From Deinococcus humi (GTDB lineage: Bacteria > Deinococcota > Deinococci > Deinococcales > Deinococcaceae): DNA of 43,460 nt. A program made the position numbers and the translations under genes. Shown here piece after piece: positions 27,181 to 36,900 of the stretch; position 1 is the first letter of the stretch, and the number at the start of each line of letters is the position of its first letter. Under the pieces are notes generated by a model, which was given only the letters and a program-made list of their open reading frames with translations, searched no databases and was not told the DNA's origin. Location: positions 1 through 43,460 of the forward strand of contig NZ_JACHFL010000027.1 in NCBI RefSeq assembly GCF_014201875.1, given 5' to 3'.

Positions 27181-29422
27181 CCCGGGCAGCCTCCCGAGGA
27201 TCAGGCAGGTGGAAGGTCAGAGCCGCGCCCTGACCGGGAGTGGAGGCGAGGTGCAGACTTCCCCCGTGCGTCTCAGCAATTTTGCGGCACAACGTCAGTC
27301 CAATCCCATTTCCGGTCACGTCCTCTCGTCGGTTCAGGCGCTGAAAAAGGCCGAACACTTTGTCGTGAAATTCGGGCGCAATTCCCGCGCCCTGATCCTG
27401 TACGGTAATGTTCCAGGCCCCTGGCACCCGTTCAGCGCCCACTTGCACTTCAGGAGCCGGGCCACCGAAGGTCAGCGCGTTATCGAGCAGGTGCCGCAGG
27501 AGGGCGTGCAGTCTCGCTGGATCAGCCTGAACAGTCGGAAGGCCCTCTTGGATCTTAATCCGGGCCCCAGCGGACTGAAGTTTGGGTTGCAGCGTCTCCA
27601 TCACGCCGTTCAGAACCTGTCCCAAGGCCACGGGGCGGCGAATGGGCGGTGGCGCCGACAGCAGATCCGTGTATGTGTGCAGGTCGCGAGTCAGACTGCG
27701 CAGACGGGCCGTTTCGTTCAAGATGAACTGAATCATGCGCTCACCGTTTGCGTCCACCTGGTCCTGGTAGCGGAGCTGGAACAGCTCCGCGAACTGCGCG
27801 ATCAGGCGCACCGGTTCTTGCATATCGTGGGCGATCACAAAGGCGTACTGCCGCCACTCGGCATTGGACTGTTCAAGTGCTGCATTCAGGGACCGGACCA
27901 CACTCAACCGTTCGCCCAATGCTGCGGTGAGGGCACGCTGAAGGTCTTGCGCCTCTTCCACCTCTCCGGCGTGCCAGGGCGCGGCGTGACCACGCACCGT
28001 CTCGACATAGGTTTCAAACGACCGTCGCGGTCCCAGCGTGTCTTTGGCCTGCTCCGGAGTCGCTCCCCCCCAGGCCACCTCCGCCCTGATTTCCGGGCGC
28101 AGCCATACCACCCCCTCGGACCAGCCGCTCCCCACGCTGATGGCGAGCAGGCCGCTGGCCCGGTCAGTCAGGGCCAGCGCAGGCGGCCAGTGTTCAGAGA
28201 GGGCGTCCGTCTGGAAGAAGGTTCCCTCCCGGGTGCGCAGCCAGCCGAGAAGCGCTTCTACCTCGCCTGGACTCAGGGCGGTTCCCCTGACCTGCCAGCG
28301 CCCCTCAAAGAATACGATCACGCCTTCGGCCTGCATCAGGCCCCTCAAATCCAGCGCCTCATCGGTCAGGGTGTCCAGCGGAGCCAGCGACCCGGCGGCG
28401 GCGTCCACGATCTGCCGGTGGCGGTTTTGAAGGCCGCGCCGGAAAGCGTCAATGTCTGCCCGGTATTTGATCTGGACCTGGAGGTTCAGCAACCGCCCCA
28501 GGTACTCCAGCGCTGAGCGGATCTCAGGCGACAGCACATACGCCGACCCGTGGTGGCAGGCGATCAGGCCCCACAATTGCCCGTCCACCACGATGGATAC
28601 CGACAGACTGGACCGCACGCCCATATTTCGCAAGTACTGAAGGTGCATCGGCGAGGTGCTGCGCAACACCGCCCCGCCGAGTGCTGTGGGCTGGCCGGTC
28701 TGGGGATTGAGCACCGGCTCGAGGGCAACGGGCGCCGCATGGGTGTCTGCCGTCAGGCGTAGCAGGTGCCTCACGTAAAGGGCGCGGGCCTGCACGGGGA
28801 TGTCGGCTGCCGGGAAGCGGTGTTTCAAGAAAGGCGTCATGTCTTCCCGGTGGGTTTCGGCAATCACCTCGCCGCTGGCATCCTCCGAGAAGCGATAGAT
28901 CATCACGCGGTCAAATCCCGAAATCTCCTGCACGAGACGCGCGGCTACCTGGGTCAGGTCCATCAGCGTTGGCGCACTCTCCAGGGCAAACACGGCGTTG
29001 CGCAGGGCGTGAGGTCCGGTAGAGTCGGTGGCTTCACCCATCTCGAACTCCAGCACCAGCAGATCCTCCACACGGTGAGCGGTGAGGGCTACATGCCCGG
29101 TGGGCAATCCAAAAGTGGTGCGATATTGCAGGTGGTCGGGCGCCCCAGTGGGCAGCGCCATTACGAGCGCGTGAAAGACGGGCACAGGCAGCAGGGAGGA
29201 GAGCGGCGCGCCCCGCAACTCGTTCGGCAACCGCCCCAGGTAGGTCTCGCTGTTCAGGCTCACCTGAAGGATCTGGTGAGTCCTTGCATCCACCGTCAGC
29301 AGCGCCCCGTGGGGCTGAATGCTCCCCGGGATGTGGATGGGTTCGCGCTCGCAGTTCTCGGTGGTGATCTGCGGCCCGCCCAAATAGGTGGGCGGGAGCA
29401 ATTCGGGCGACCCGCCAGTCAT
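27173..29422 (-). CDS. bphP: Bacteriophytochrome histidine kinase
   Basis: 749 residues: PAS (about 20-120), GAF (150-310), PHY (325-500), HisKA and ATPase (515-745). It is a red/far-red photoreceptor binding biliverdin through Cys24 (TENCEREPIHIPG). Asp207 (AADIP), His260 and His290 fall at the same numbers as in D. radiodurans BphP, and the kinase histidine is His532 (FVIAHDMQEP). N box LLDNALTF, G boxes DQGAGIAP and GNGIGLTL. It overlaps bphO upstream (ATGA) and the response regulator downstream, so all three are one operon. All key residues are present; soluble protein. Confidence 0.96.
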   Translation of the reverse strand: MTGGSPELLPPTYLGGPQITTENCEREPIHIPGSIQPHGALLTVDARTHQILQVSLNSETYLGRLPNELRGAPLSSLLPVPVFHALVMALPTGAPDHLQYRTTFGLPTGHVALTAHRVEDLLVLEFEMGEATDSTGPHALRNAVFALESAPTLMDLTQVAARLVQEISGFDRVMIYRFSEDASGEVIAETHREDMTPFLKHRFPAADIPVQARALYVRHLLRLTADTHAAPVALEPVLNPQTGQPTALGGAVLRSTSPMHLQYLRNMGVRSSLSVSIVVDGQLWGLIACHHGSAYVLSPEIRSALEYLGRLLNLQVQIKYRADIDAFRRGLQNRHRQIVDAAAGSLAPLDTLTDEALDLRGLMQAEGVIVFFEGRWQVRGTALSPGEVEALLGWLRTREGTFFQTDALSEHWPPALALTDRASGLLAISVGSGWSEGVVWLRPEIRAEVAWGGATPEQAKDTLGPRRSFETYVETVRGHAAPWHAGEVEEAQDLQRALTAALGERLSVVRSLNAALEQSNAEWRQYAFVIAHDMQEPVRLIAQFAELFQLRYQDQVDANGERMIQFILNETARLRSLTRDLHTYTDLLSAPPPIRRPVALGQVLNGVMETLQPKLQSAGARIKIQEGLPTVQADPARLHALLRHLLDNALTFGGPAPEVQVGAERVPGAWNITVQDQGAGIAPEFHDKVFGLFQRLNRREDVTGNGIGLTLCRKIAETHGGSLHLASTPGQGAALTFHLPDPREAARDA

Positions 29423-29970
29423 GCGGAGACACCTTTCAGCACCTGATGGAACAGTTCAAAAGTATGCTGCGCGCCTGCGATAACGTCTTCCTCATCCTCA
29501 GGCGCGACGCCCCGATTCATCGCCTCCGTCAGGGCCAGCCACATTGGCCCAGTTGCGGCACCGTAAGCGTGGAAGTAGGCACTGCCGCTCTGGGATTGGA
29601 TGTTCAGGTTCCGTTGGAGATGGCGCGCAATAACTTGCCCACCCAGGGTGGCCCCTTCCAGCACGTAAAGGGCGCCCAGCCCCTCAGACACCCCCGCCAG
29701 TTGGGGAACGGTCGGCGGCGTTGGGGAGACAGAGGGCAGGTGTCCCAGGTCACGCGTAAGTAGCGGTGCTTTCAGGCGCAGGTGAAGCTCGAAGGCTGGC
29801 GGAAAAGGCAGGGTCAGCAGTCGAGCCTCCAGCGGCCCAACGACGGCTTGAAGCTGACTGAGCAAACGGGCGTAGGCGACCCGAGACAGGGAAGGGTGCA
29901 GAACCGGCATGAGGGCTTCCACTTCTCGATGTCGATCGAGGGTAGCCTGTTTCAAACGCAACATCAGCAT
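29419..29970 (-). CDS. bphO: Heme oxygenase making biliverdin
   Basis: 183 residues. Proximal heme ligand His14 in LDRHREVE; the distal helix is VSEGLGALYVLEGATLGGQV. It cleaves heme to biliverdin IX alpha, the chromophore that BphP binds. First gene of bphO-bphP-response regulator, with a 4-bp overlap to bphP. Second in-frame Met at position 3 is an alternative start. No clear ribosome binding site; TAGGGT lies 12 nt upstream. Confidence 0.93.
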   Translation of the reverse strand: MLMLRLKQATLDRHREVEALMPVLHPSLSRVAYARLLSQLQAVVGPLEARLLTLPFPPAFELHLRLKAPLLTRDLGHLPSVSPTPPTVPQLAGVSEGLGALYVLEGATLGGQVIARHLQRNLNIQSQSGSAYFHAYGAATGPMWLALTEAMNRGVAPEDEEDVIAGAQHTFELFHQVLKGVSA

Positions 29971-30131
29971 GGGATGGTGGTCACCCTAGCATGTGTAGGG
30001 GGGCTGTCAAGTTGAGTGTTCAGTAACTTATCTCACTTTATCCATATAAGCCGATGACAAATTTGGATGGTGAAGTTTAATTTCAGACAAAATACTGAAG
30101 GGGTTGAGGGCATACTGACTCTTAATCAGCT

Positions 30132-30865
30132 GACTGTGGCAAGTCGTCAACAGTAGGGTGAGGAGAGAGCGTAAGTACAGCAGCAAAACGCCTGTTTCTG
30201 GTGGCGCCGCCTGTGAGCGGAAACAGTACAGCGGGCCGGATGGTGCAGGTTTGTGATCCGGACGTGCAAGCTGAGAAAACCTAATATCCGTCGTCGTGAC
30301 CTAACTCCGCGTTGTCGGCGCTCTTGTCATCGTGTCGCATGATGGGGTTGCCCGACCAGGTTCTCGCAACGAGCCGCGATCTGACCTGGACGTGCTCTAC
30401 AGCCTGAAGCATGGGAAGCTCCAGAAGGGCCGCACCGTCACTCCAGAGCTTGTCGGTGTGGGCGCTGGACTGCACGTCATGCTCGCCCAGCAGTCGGATG
30501 AAAAAGTCTTGGCCGCCTCAGTCTCGCTGTGACCCTGAAGGAAAACGTCGAGAACAACGCCATGTTCATCCACGACCTGCCACAACCAGTGGACAATGCC
30601 GCCCACGTCCACGTGCAGTCTCATCGAGGTGCCAGCGGGAACCCTAAGCGAACAGGCGCCGAACCTGGTGAACCCGGTGCGATTGGATTCGCGGGTCACG
30701 CACGTTCCTTGTTCAAACGGGAGTCCTTTAATATCCCGGTAGTTCAGCGTGAATCGGTGGTAGAGCACTGGCAGCGCACCCAATGACCTCTTGAGGGAAG
30801 CGGTAGCCGGGAAGCTTCTGACTGCTCAGCACCGCGCTACCCTACCGAAACAACTTGCCGCAACC
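30132..30865 (-). mobile_element. IS6-family element, both ends present, transposase broken
   Basis: Ends GACTGTGGCAAGT (30132-30144) and ACTTGCCGCAACC (30853-30865) are inverted copies, giving 734 bp. On the minus strand from ~30783: LYHRFTLNYRDIKGLPFEQG, VGGIVHWLWQVVDEHGVVLD and VFLQGHSETEAAKTF, then in another frame HTDKLWSDGAALLELPMLQA. The catalytic DDE region is recognisable (D of VDEHG), but frame changes and a missing C-terminal third make it non-functional. Confidence 0.75.
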
Positions 30866-30880
30866 GATTGATCTCAGCCC

Positions 30881-31522
30881 TCATTCCACCGTGCCACGTA
30901 CCAGCATCAGGCTGAGCGTGTAGTCCGGCGCGGTGGGCGACTCCCACGCCCTTCCCTGCTCCACCACGGCCAGCAAAAGCCGTTTGAGTGCTCGGGCTTG
31001 AGGCTCCGGCAGTCGCAACCCGGCGATGGTCAGCATCAGCGGCTCGTCTCCCCCGAACACGTCCTGCGCTGGCCCCCGCTCATCGCCGATCTCCAGATTG
31101 CTCTGCGTTTCACCCCGCGACAACCACAGACCCCAGACGGGCGAGTGTTCCTGGACCTGATGGGCAGCCAGCGAGGAGAGGCGCTCCATGCGCGGCCCGA
31201 TCTGGGCCAGCCAGAACGCCTCCAAGGTCTCCGCCGCCGTCACTTCGTAAGGAATGAACCAGCGGGGCGAGACCCGGTAGCGTTTGATGGGACGCCCGTG
31301 CCGGGGGTCCACCCGTTCCACGAAGGCGACATTTCCCTTGCACAGCTTCCCCAGCAGGTATGAGGCGCGGGCCAGGGGCAGGGCCAGGTGTTCGGCCACC
31401 TCACTGGCACTTCGGGCGGCTGTCATCAGAAAATTCAGGAGTGGGCGCAGTTCTGGACGCAGCAGCAGCTCAGCCTGTCTGGGCGTTGCCGTGTGGTGCG
31501 TCAGATGTATCGTCACGCCCAC
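30881..31522 (-). CDS. Winged-helix transcriptional regulator
   Basis: 213 residues from GTG 31522. The N-terminal 90 residues are a winged helix (LRPLLNFLMTAARSASEVAE HLALPLARASYLLGKLCKGN, wing RHGRPIKRYRV), ArsR-like in style. The rest is a helical ligand/dimer part of unknown family (FWLAQIGPRMERLSSLAAHQ). It is divergent from the MFS gene at 31590 with only 67 bp between, so it most likely controls that pump. It has no metal-binding cysteine pattern. Confidence 0.75.
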   Translation of the reverse strand: MGVTIHLTHHTATPRQAELLLRPELRPLLNFLMTAARSASEVAEHLALPLARASYLLGKLCKGNVAFVERVDPRHGRPIKRYRVSPRWFIPYEVTAAETLEAFWLAQIGPRMERLSSLAAHQVQEHSPVWGLWLSRGETQSNLEIGDERGPAQDVFGGDEPLMLTIAGLRLPEPQARALKRLLLAVVEQGRAWESPTAPDYTLSLMLVRGTVE

Positions 31523-31528
31523 AGCCTA

Positions 31529-31583
31529 GAAAAGACCTACACGAAAAAGCGAGTGGTCTTTCCGGTAGCGTCCTACACACACT
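31529..31583. promoter_or_regulatory. Divergent promoter with inverted repeat
   Basis: AAAGACC (31531-31537) and GGTCTTT (31555-31561) form a 7-bp inverted repeat with a 17-bp spacer in the 67-bp gap between regulator and MFS gene, a good operator candidate. CACACT lies 6 nt before ATG 31590, a variant of the leaderless layout. Confidence 0.45.
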
Positions 31584-31589
31584 CGGTGC

Positions 31590-32822
31590 ATGACCTCGTC
31601 CCTGTGGAACCGTAGTGTCGTGATCTGGCTGCTTGCCACCGTCCAGTCCCAGTTCGGCATGGCCCTGGCGGGAATCGCGCTGAACTTTCTGGTCTTGCAT
31701 CAGACCCGGTCCGCTTCGCAAATGGCCCTGACCCTGGCCTTCTCTCTCCTACCAAACCTGTTGATGCCGCTGGTCGGCGCGCTGGTTGACCGCTGGCCCT
31801 TGAAGTGGCCGCTGATCGGTTCCGACGTGCTGCGCGGGACACTGCAACTGGCGGTGGGCGGCGCGGCGCTCCTGTGGGGCGAGGTGCCGCTGTGGGCCAT
31901 CAATGGGGCCGCCGTTCTGACCGGGTTGGCCGGACTATTTACCGGACCGGCCGGGAGTGCCGCCGTGCCAGCGCTGGTTCCGGCCAGCGAGCTGGCGCGG
32001 GCCAATGGCTTGCTGGGGGGACTGGGCCGGGGAGCATGGCTGCTCGGTACGCTGGCGGGGGCCTGGATCGTGACGCGCTGGGGACCACCGCTCGCCATCC
32101 TGATGGACGGCCTGAGTTTTTTCGTGATGGCCGCGCTGCTGGGCTGGGTCAGGTTGCCTACCCGTGGGACGCTGGGCGCTGGCGGGTCACGCTCTTATCT
32201 CCTGACCGAAGTGCGTGACGGTCTACGCGTGATGGCCCGCTCGCGGGTGCTGATTCTCGCGCCGATCATCGCCCTGCTGCTCAATGCCAGTCTCGCCCCA
32301 GTCACGGCCATCCTACCCAAACTGTTTGAGGCCCTGGGTGGACAGGCCACGGGGTACGGCACCTTCCTGGCCCTAGAGAGCCTGGGGGTGATCGGCGCTG
32401 GCCTGCTGGTCGTGGCCTGGGGGGACCGGCGCTCCCCTCAGGGGCTGATCGCGGCGGGACTGGGGCTGACAGCCTGCTCTTACGCGGTGATGTGGGCGTG
32501 GCCGCAGCCGGCTGTGCTGCTGGGTTCGGCGCTAGTCCTGGGGCTGGGCTTTGGCCTGATCAACACGCCATTTCAGACGCTGCTGCATCAACTTGTTCCC
32601 GGAGCGTACCTGGGACGGGTCTTCAGCATGTTGGCGATGGTGTCAAGTGTCGGGATGCCGCTGAGCCTGGTGCTGGTCTCTCCGGTGCTGGACCAACTGC
32701 CGCTGCCCCTGTGGTTTGGAGTGGCCGCGCTGGCCCAGGGCTTGGGTGGGGTGATCTGGATCTGGGGGATTCAGACAGAAGGGCGTTTGAGAACGGTACA
32801 GATCGATGTGGTGGGGTCTTGA
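31590..32822 (+). CDS. MFS transporter (MFS_3/macrolide-efflux type)
   Basis: 410 residues, about 12 helices: VIWLLATVQSQFGMALAGIA, LLPNLLMPLVGALVDRWP (motif A-like loop after helix 2), AAVPALVPASELARANGLLG, GLGFGLINTPFQTLLHQLVP and YLGRVFSMLAMVSSVGMPLS. The NxxxxLxxxxG and PAGSAAVPALV segments place it with the EntS/MefA-like exporters. Substrate unknown. Its expression is probably set by the divergent regulator. Intact. Confidence 0.88.
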   Translation: MTSSLWNRSVVIWLLATVQSQFGMALAGIALNFLVLHQTRSASQMALTLAFSLLPNLLMPLVGALVDRWPLKWPLIGSDVLRGTLQLAVGGAALLWGEVPLWAINGAAVLTGLAGLFTGPAGSAAVPALVPASELARANGLLGGLGRGAWLLGTLAGAWIVTRWGPPLAILMDGLSFFVMAALLGWVRLPTRGTLGAGGSRSYLLTEVRDGLRVMARSRVLILAPIIALLLNASLAPVTAILPKLFEALGGQATGYGTFLALESLGVIGAGLLVVAWGDRRSPQGLIAAGLGLTACSYAVMWAWPQPAVLLGSALVLGLGFGLINTPFQTLLHQLVPGAYLGRVFSMLAMVSSVGMPLSLVLVSPVLDQLPLPLWFGVAALAQGLGGVIWIWGIQTEGRLRTVQIDVVGS

Positions 32823-33033
32823 ACTCGCCGATAATTGGTATATCGGATGGTCGTGCCTACACAAATCATGCTCCTACTCATGCTGGGTAAAGGACGGCCA
32901 AGTTCAGCTGGTGGAAATCTAGGAAGTTTTTACTCCAGTTTCTCCTCAAAGGCATCAAGGAGCCAGGCATGCCTTGATGCGAGTCGGCGCCTTCTACCCT
33001 TAGCCCTGCGCATCCGGTCGCCCTCCTGCAAAT

Positions 33034-33340
33034 GGTTGTGTTGCCTTAATTGGATTAGGGTAGGCTCACCACAGTGACCGAAGGAAGAAGGAACGCCTTA
33101 CCGCCACCGATCCCCTATGACGCTCATCCAGAAGGCCGCCAATGCTGTACCACCGCTTTCCCCGGAGCTATCCGGACTTGCTGCATCGGCGCGGCACCCT
33201 GGTCAGTCACGAGACCCTGCGCGAATGGTGCATCACCTTCAGTGACCTCTTTGCGCAGGCTCTCCCCACTCGAGGCCTTCGGGGGTGTGGAACCATCCTC
33301 CGAACGCGGTGGCGCCACCTGGTGATACCGGGACTGGCCT
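33034..33340 (+). mobile_element. IS6-family remnant, 5' end
   Basis: GGTTGTGTTGCCTTAATTGG (33034-33053) is the same terminal repeat as at 42005 and 6340. It is followed on the plus strand by MLYHRFPRSYPDLLHRRGTL and VSHETLREWCITFSDLFAQA (33142-33261), the IS6 N-terminal HTH region. The element then breaks off; the marR gene ends at 33341. Confidence 0.7.
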
Positions 33341-33814
33341 TCAGGTGGTGGCCAGCTCGGCAGGGAGTGGCGCCTCCAGCTGAGCCATGGTGTTCAAGCT
33401 CTCCAGCAGCAGCTCGGTGCGTTCCGGTCCCAAATCATTCAGCATTCGGGTCAGCAGACGAGTCACTTCCTGATTGATCGTCTCAATAACCGTTCGTCCC
33501 TTATCGGTCAGATGCAGGCGGTAACGACGGGCGTCATCCGGGTCAACCACACGTTGAACGAGGTGGCGCTTGATGAACGGGTCAAGCAGGCGGCTGGTGG
33601 CGTAGCCCGGCACATGCAATATCCGGGCGAGCCCACCCGGGGTCAGATGCTGTTGATCAATCCAGCGCAGGATCATGTAATCCCGCAGGTCCAGGTCGAA
33701 CTTTTCGAGGAGTACAGGCGTGATGGACCGTGTAAAGGCTTCACGTGCCCTGAAGTGTGCTTCGAGAAGTTGAGTGGCCAGAACCGTGGCGTCTGACGGG
33801 AGGGAAGAGGCCAT
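33341..33814 (-). CDS. MarR-family regulator
   Basis: 157 residues from ATG 33814 (MASSLPSDATVLATQLLEAH). Winged helix: DYMILRWIDQQHLTPGGLAR ILHVPGYATSRLLDPFIKRH, wing VVDPDDARRYRLHLTDKGR, then a long dimerisation helix (ERTELLLESLNTMAQLE). It is divergent from the large pump gene, so it is almost certainly that gene's repressor, released by a small-molecule ligand. TATGAT lies 6 nt before the ATG, the leaderless layout again. Confidence 0.88.
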   Translation of the reverse strand: MASSLPSDATVLATQLLEAHFRAREAFTRSITPVLLEKFDLDLRDYMILRWIDQQHLTPGGLARILHVPGYATSRLLDPFIKRHLVQRVVDPDDARRYRLHLTDKGRTVIETINQEVTRLLTRMLNDLGPERTELLLESLNTMAQLEAPLPAELATT

Positions 33815-33820
33815 ACCTCT

Positions 33821-33866
33821 ATCATACAACTGCAATAGCGAAGTAATTGCATTTCTGCAAATATTG
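33821..33866. promoter_or_regulatory. marR promoter and palindromic operators
   Basis: On the minus strand TATGAT (33826-33821) lies 6 nt before ATG 33814. Overlapping palindromes cover the divergent region: TGCAAT (33831-33836) with ATTGCA (33846-33851), and TTGCA (33847-33851) with TGCAA (33856-33860). Spacing of ~15-bp half-site pairs fits MarR dimers. Confidence 0.55.
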
Positions 33867-33938
33867 GAGATAAGCTGTCAAAGTTTGGCCTGACCCAGCA
33901 CCGCCCCTACCGCCCCCTCACCTTCCCGGAGCCCCTGC

Positions 33939-36900
33939 ATGACCGTACCCACCGAATACACAGCCCGGCAAAAGACCATCTCGCTGGTGACTGTCCTCCT
34001 GGCCGTGCTGCTCGCCAGCATGAACCAAACCATCGTTTCCACCGCCGGCCCCGCCATCCAGCAGGCACTGAACATCGAGAACAGCCTCTACTCCTGGATC
34101 ACCACCGCGTACCTGCTGGCCAGCACCGCGCTTGTTCCGATCTACGGCAAGCTCAGCGACCTGGTCGGCCGCAAGCTCATCATGATCTTCGGCGTCCTCG
34201 TCTTTGTGGCCGGTTCGGTGCTCTGCGGCCTGGCGGACGGGGTCGGGATGCTCATTGCCGGCCGTGGGGTCCAGGGCCTCGGCGGCGCCGCCCTGCTCGG
34301 GTTGATGTTCGCCGTCATCGCCGACCTTTACCCTCCCGAGCAGCGCAGCCGCTACACCGCCCTCGTCGGCGGCGTGTTCAGCCTCGCCACCGTCCTCGGC
34401 AGTATCGTCGGCGGGTATGTCACCGACCACTTCGGCTGGCACAACGTCTTCTTCATCAGCATCCCGCTCGGGGTCCTCACCCTCGGCACGATGCTGTTCA
34501 TGCCGCCGCTCAAACAGCAACGTGAACGTGCACCGCTCGATTTCGTGGGCGCCGGACTGCTGGTCCTCTTCAGCGTCACCCTGCTGCTCGCCCTGTCGCT
34601 CGGCAAAACCCAGGTTTCGCCAGGCGAAAGTGGCTTCCTGTGGGGGTCCTGGCAGATCCTCTCCTTCCTAGCCACCGCCGTTACTTCGCTGATCGCGTTC
34701 ATTGCAGTGGAACTGCGCGCCGCCGACCCCATCATTGACATTCGCCTCTTCCGCAATCAGACCTACGCCGTGGCAAACGGCGCCACGTTTCTCCTCGGTA
34801 TCGTCTTCTTCGCCGCGACCGTGTTTCTGCCGCTGTTCATGGTCAACGTGATCGGCCTCTCGGCCACCAATGCCGGGCTGACCACCTTTCCCCTCACCAT
34901 CGGCCTCGTGATCAGCAGCATCGTCGCTGGACAGGCTTACGCCCGCATCGGCATCTTCCGTCCCGTGATCTTCGTCGGTGGTCTGTTCCTCATGCTCGGC
35001 TTCGTCCTGATGGGCTACACGCTGCGCCCCGACAGCACCCAGTTTGAGCTCACCTGGAAGATGATCGTCATCGGTCTGGGCCTCGGGCCCATCCTGCCCA
35101 TGCTGACGCTCGCGATCCAGGGTGCCGTCAAACCCAGCGAAATCGGCGCCGCGACCGGCACGAACAGCTTCCTGCGCTCGCTCGGCAGTACCCTGGGCGT
35201 CGCGCTGCTCGGCACCCTGTTCGCCTCGACCCTCAAGACGGAAATTCAGGACAAGGTCGATAGCGCCAAAGGGCATCTCCCTGCCGAAATGCGCGCGCAA
35301 TTCGACGTTCAGGGCACCTCCGGCAAGAAAACCGGCGGCAGCACCCAGAGCTTTGACGCCGCTCAGCTCAAACGCGAGGCCATCGAGAAACTCGACAAGA
35401 GCCGAAACCAGTACATCGCGGCCCTGCGGGACCATGACCAGGGCGCCATTCAGGCCCTCCTGAACGACCCGAAGACCGCCCCGCAGTTGCGCGACGTCCT
35501 GAAGAAGGGTGGCTTTGAGGGCGTCATTCGAGCGGGGTTCGACGAGCAACGTCAGCTCCTGACCCGCGCGGTGCTCAAGCATGACCCAGCCGCCATCCAA
35601 ACCATTACCTCGAACCCCCAGACGCCCCAAGAACTCAAAGAGGTTGTCCGCGGCGGCGTCACCACCCAGGTCGAAGCGACCATCGCGCACCAGCGTGATC
35701 TGCTCACCCGTGCCCTGCTGTGGAATGACCCGGCAGCCGTCCGTGACCTTCTCGCCAACCCCCAGACCCCAGCGGAGCTTCGCCAGGTGCTCGCCCGCGG
35801 CGGCGTCGAAGCCCAGGTCAAAGCCCGCTTCGACGAGCAGCGCACCCTCCTGACGCGCGCCCTGATCGAGAATGACCCGGCCGCCACCGCACAGCTCCTC
35901 GCCGACCCCCAGGCCCCGGCTGAGCTCAAGGGACTGCTCCAGAACGGCGGCGTTCGCGCCCAGGTCAGCGCCGCGTTCGCGCAGCAGCGCGCCCTGCTGA
36001 CGGCCGCCATCGTGGGCAACGATCCGGCTGCCACCGCACAGCTCCTCGCCAACCCCCAGACCCCGGCTGAGCTCAAGGGACTGTTCCAGGACGGCGGCCT
36101 CGAAGCCAGGGTCGAAGCTGGCCTCACGCAGCAGCGAACGCTCCTCACCCGCGCCCTGAGGGACAACGACCCCCAGGCTGTCCAGATTCTTCTCGCGGCG
36201 TCGACCACTCCTGTCGCTCTCAAGCAGACCCTCGCTTCAGGCGGTCTTCGTGCGGCCGTAACGCGTGGGGTAGACACCCAGAAAGCCGCTATCGCTGCTG
36301 CCGTGAACGCCGGAGACCTCTCCCCACTCCTGAAAAACCCAGCGCTGCCCCAACCGCTGCGGCGTGCCCTGGCCGCCATTCCCGCAGCGGCATTGGCAAC
36401 CTCTGAAGCCCGCACAGCCACCCGCAAGCAGGTGGAAGCGCAACTTGACGCGGCGAGACCCGCCGCAGAGACTGCCGCCATCAATGCTGCGCTAAGCACC
36501 GCGAACACCCGCCTGGACGCCGCCCTTCCCGGTGCCTTGACATCGGCACGCCAACAGGCGCTCCAGCAGGTGCTGACGGGTCTGGCCGCCAAGGAAAAAG
36601 AAGCGCTGGCCTCCGTGCCCAGGCAGGCGCTCGACGAGGTGCTCGCCGGCCTGGTGGCCCAGGAACCCGCCGTGCTCGCTTCGGCCCCGCCGCAGGCCCT
36701 TCACGCCGCCCTCGTGAAGCTCGACGCCGCGGAGCAAAGTGCACTAAAGACGGCGCCCCAACAGGCGCTGAAGAAGATCCTGCTGAGCTTAAACGCCAAG
36801 GAGCAAGAAGCCCTGGCCATCACGCCGAAGAAAAGCCTGACCAAGATCGTCAGCGGCATTGACGAGACGAAGGCGAAGGTGCTGCCGGTAATTGACGGAA

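Noticed and set aside
26978..28516. 512-codon plus-strand frame opposite bphP
   Set aside because: Antisense shadow of the phytochrome gene, which has every conserved residue.
35552..36592. 346-codon antisense frame inside the pump repeats
   Set aside because: It is the mirror of the tandem repeats in a GC-rich gene; the Ala/Arg/Ser-rich product has no family likeness.
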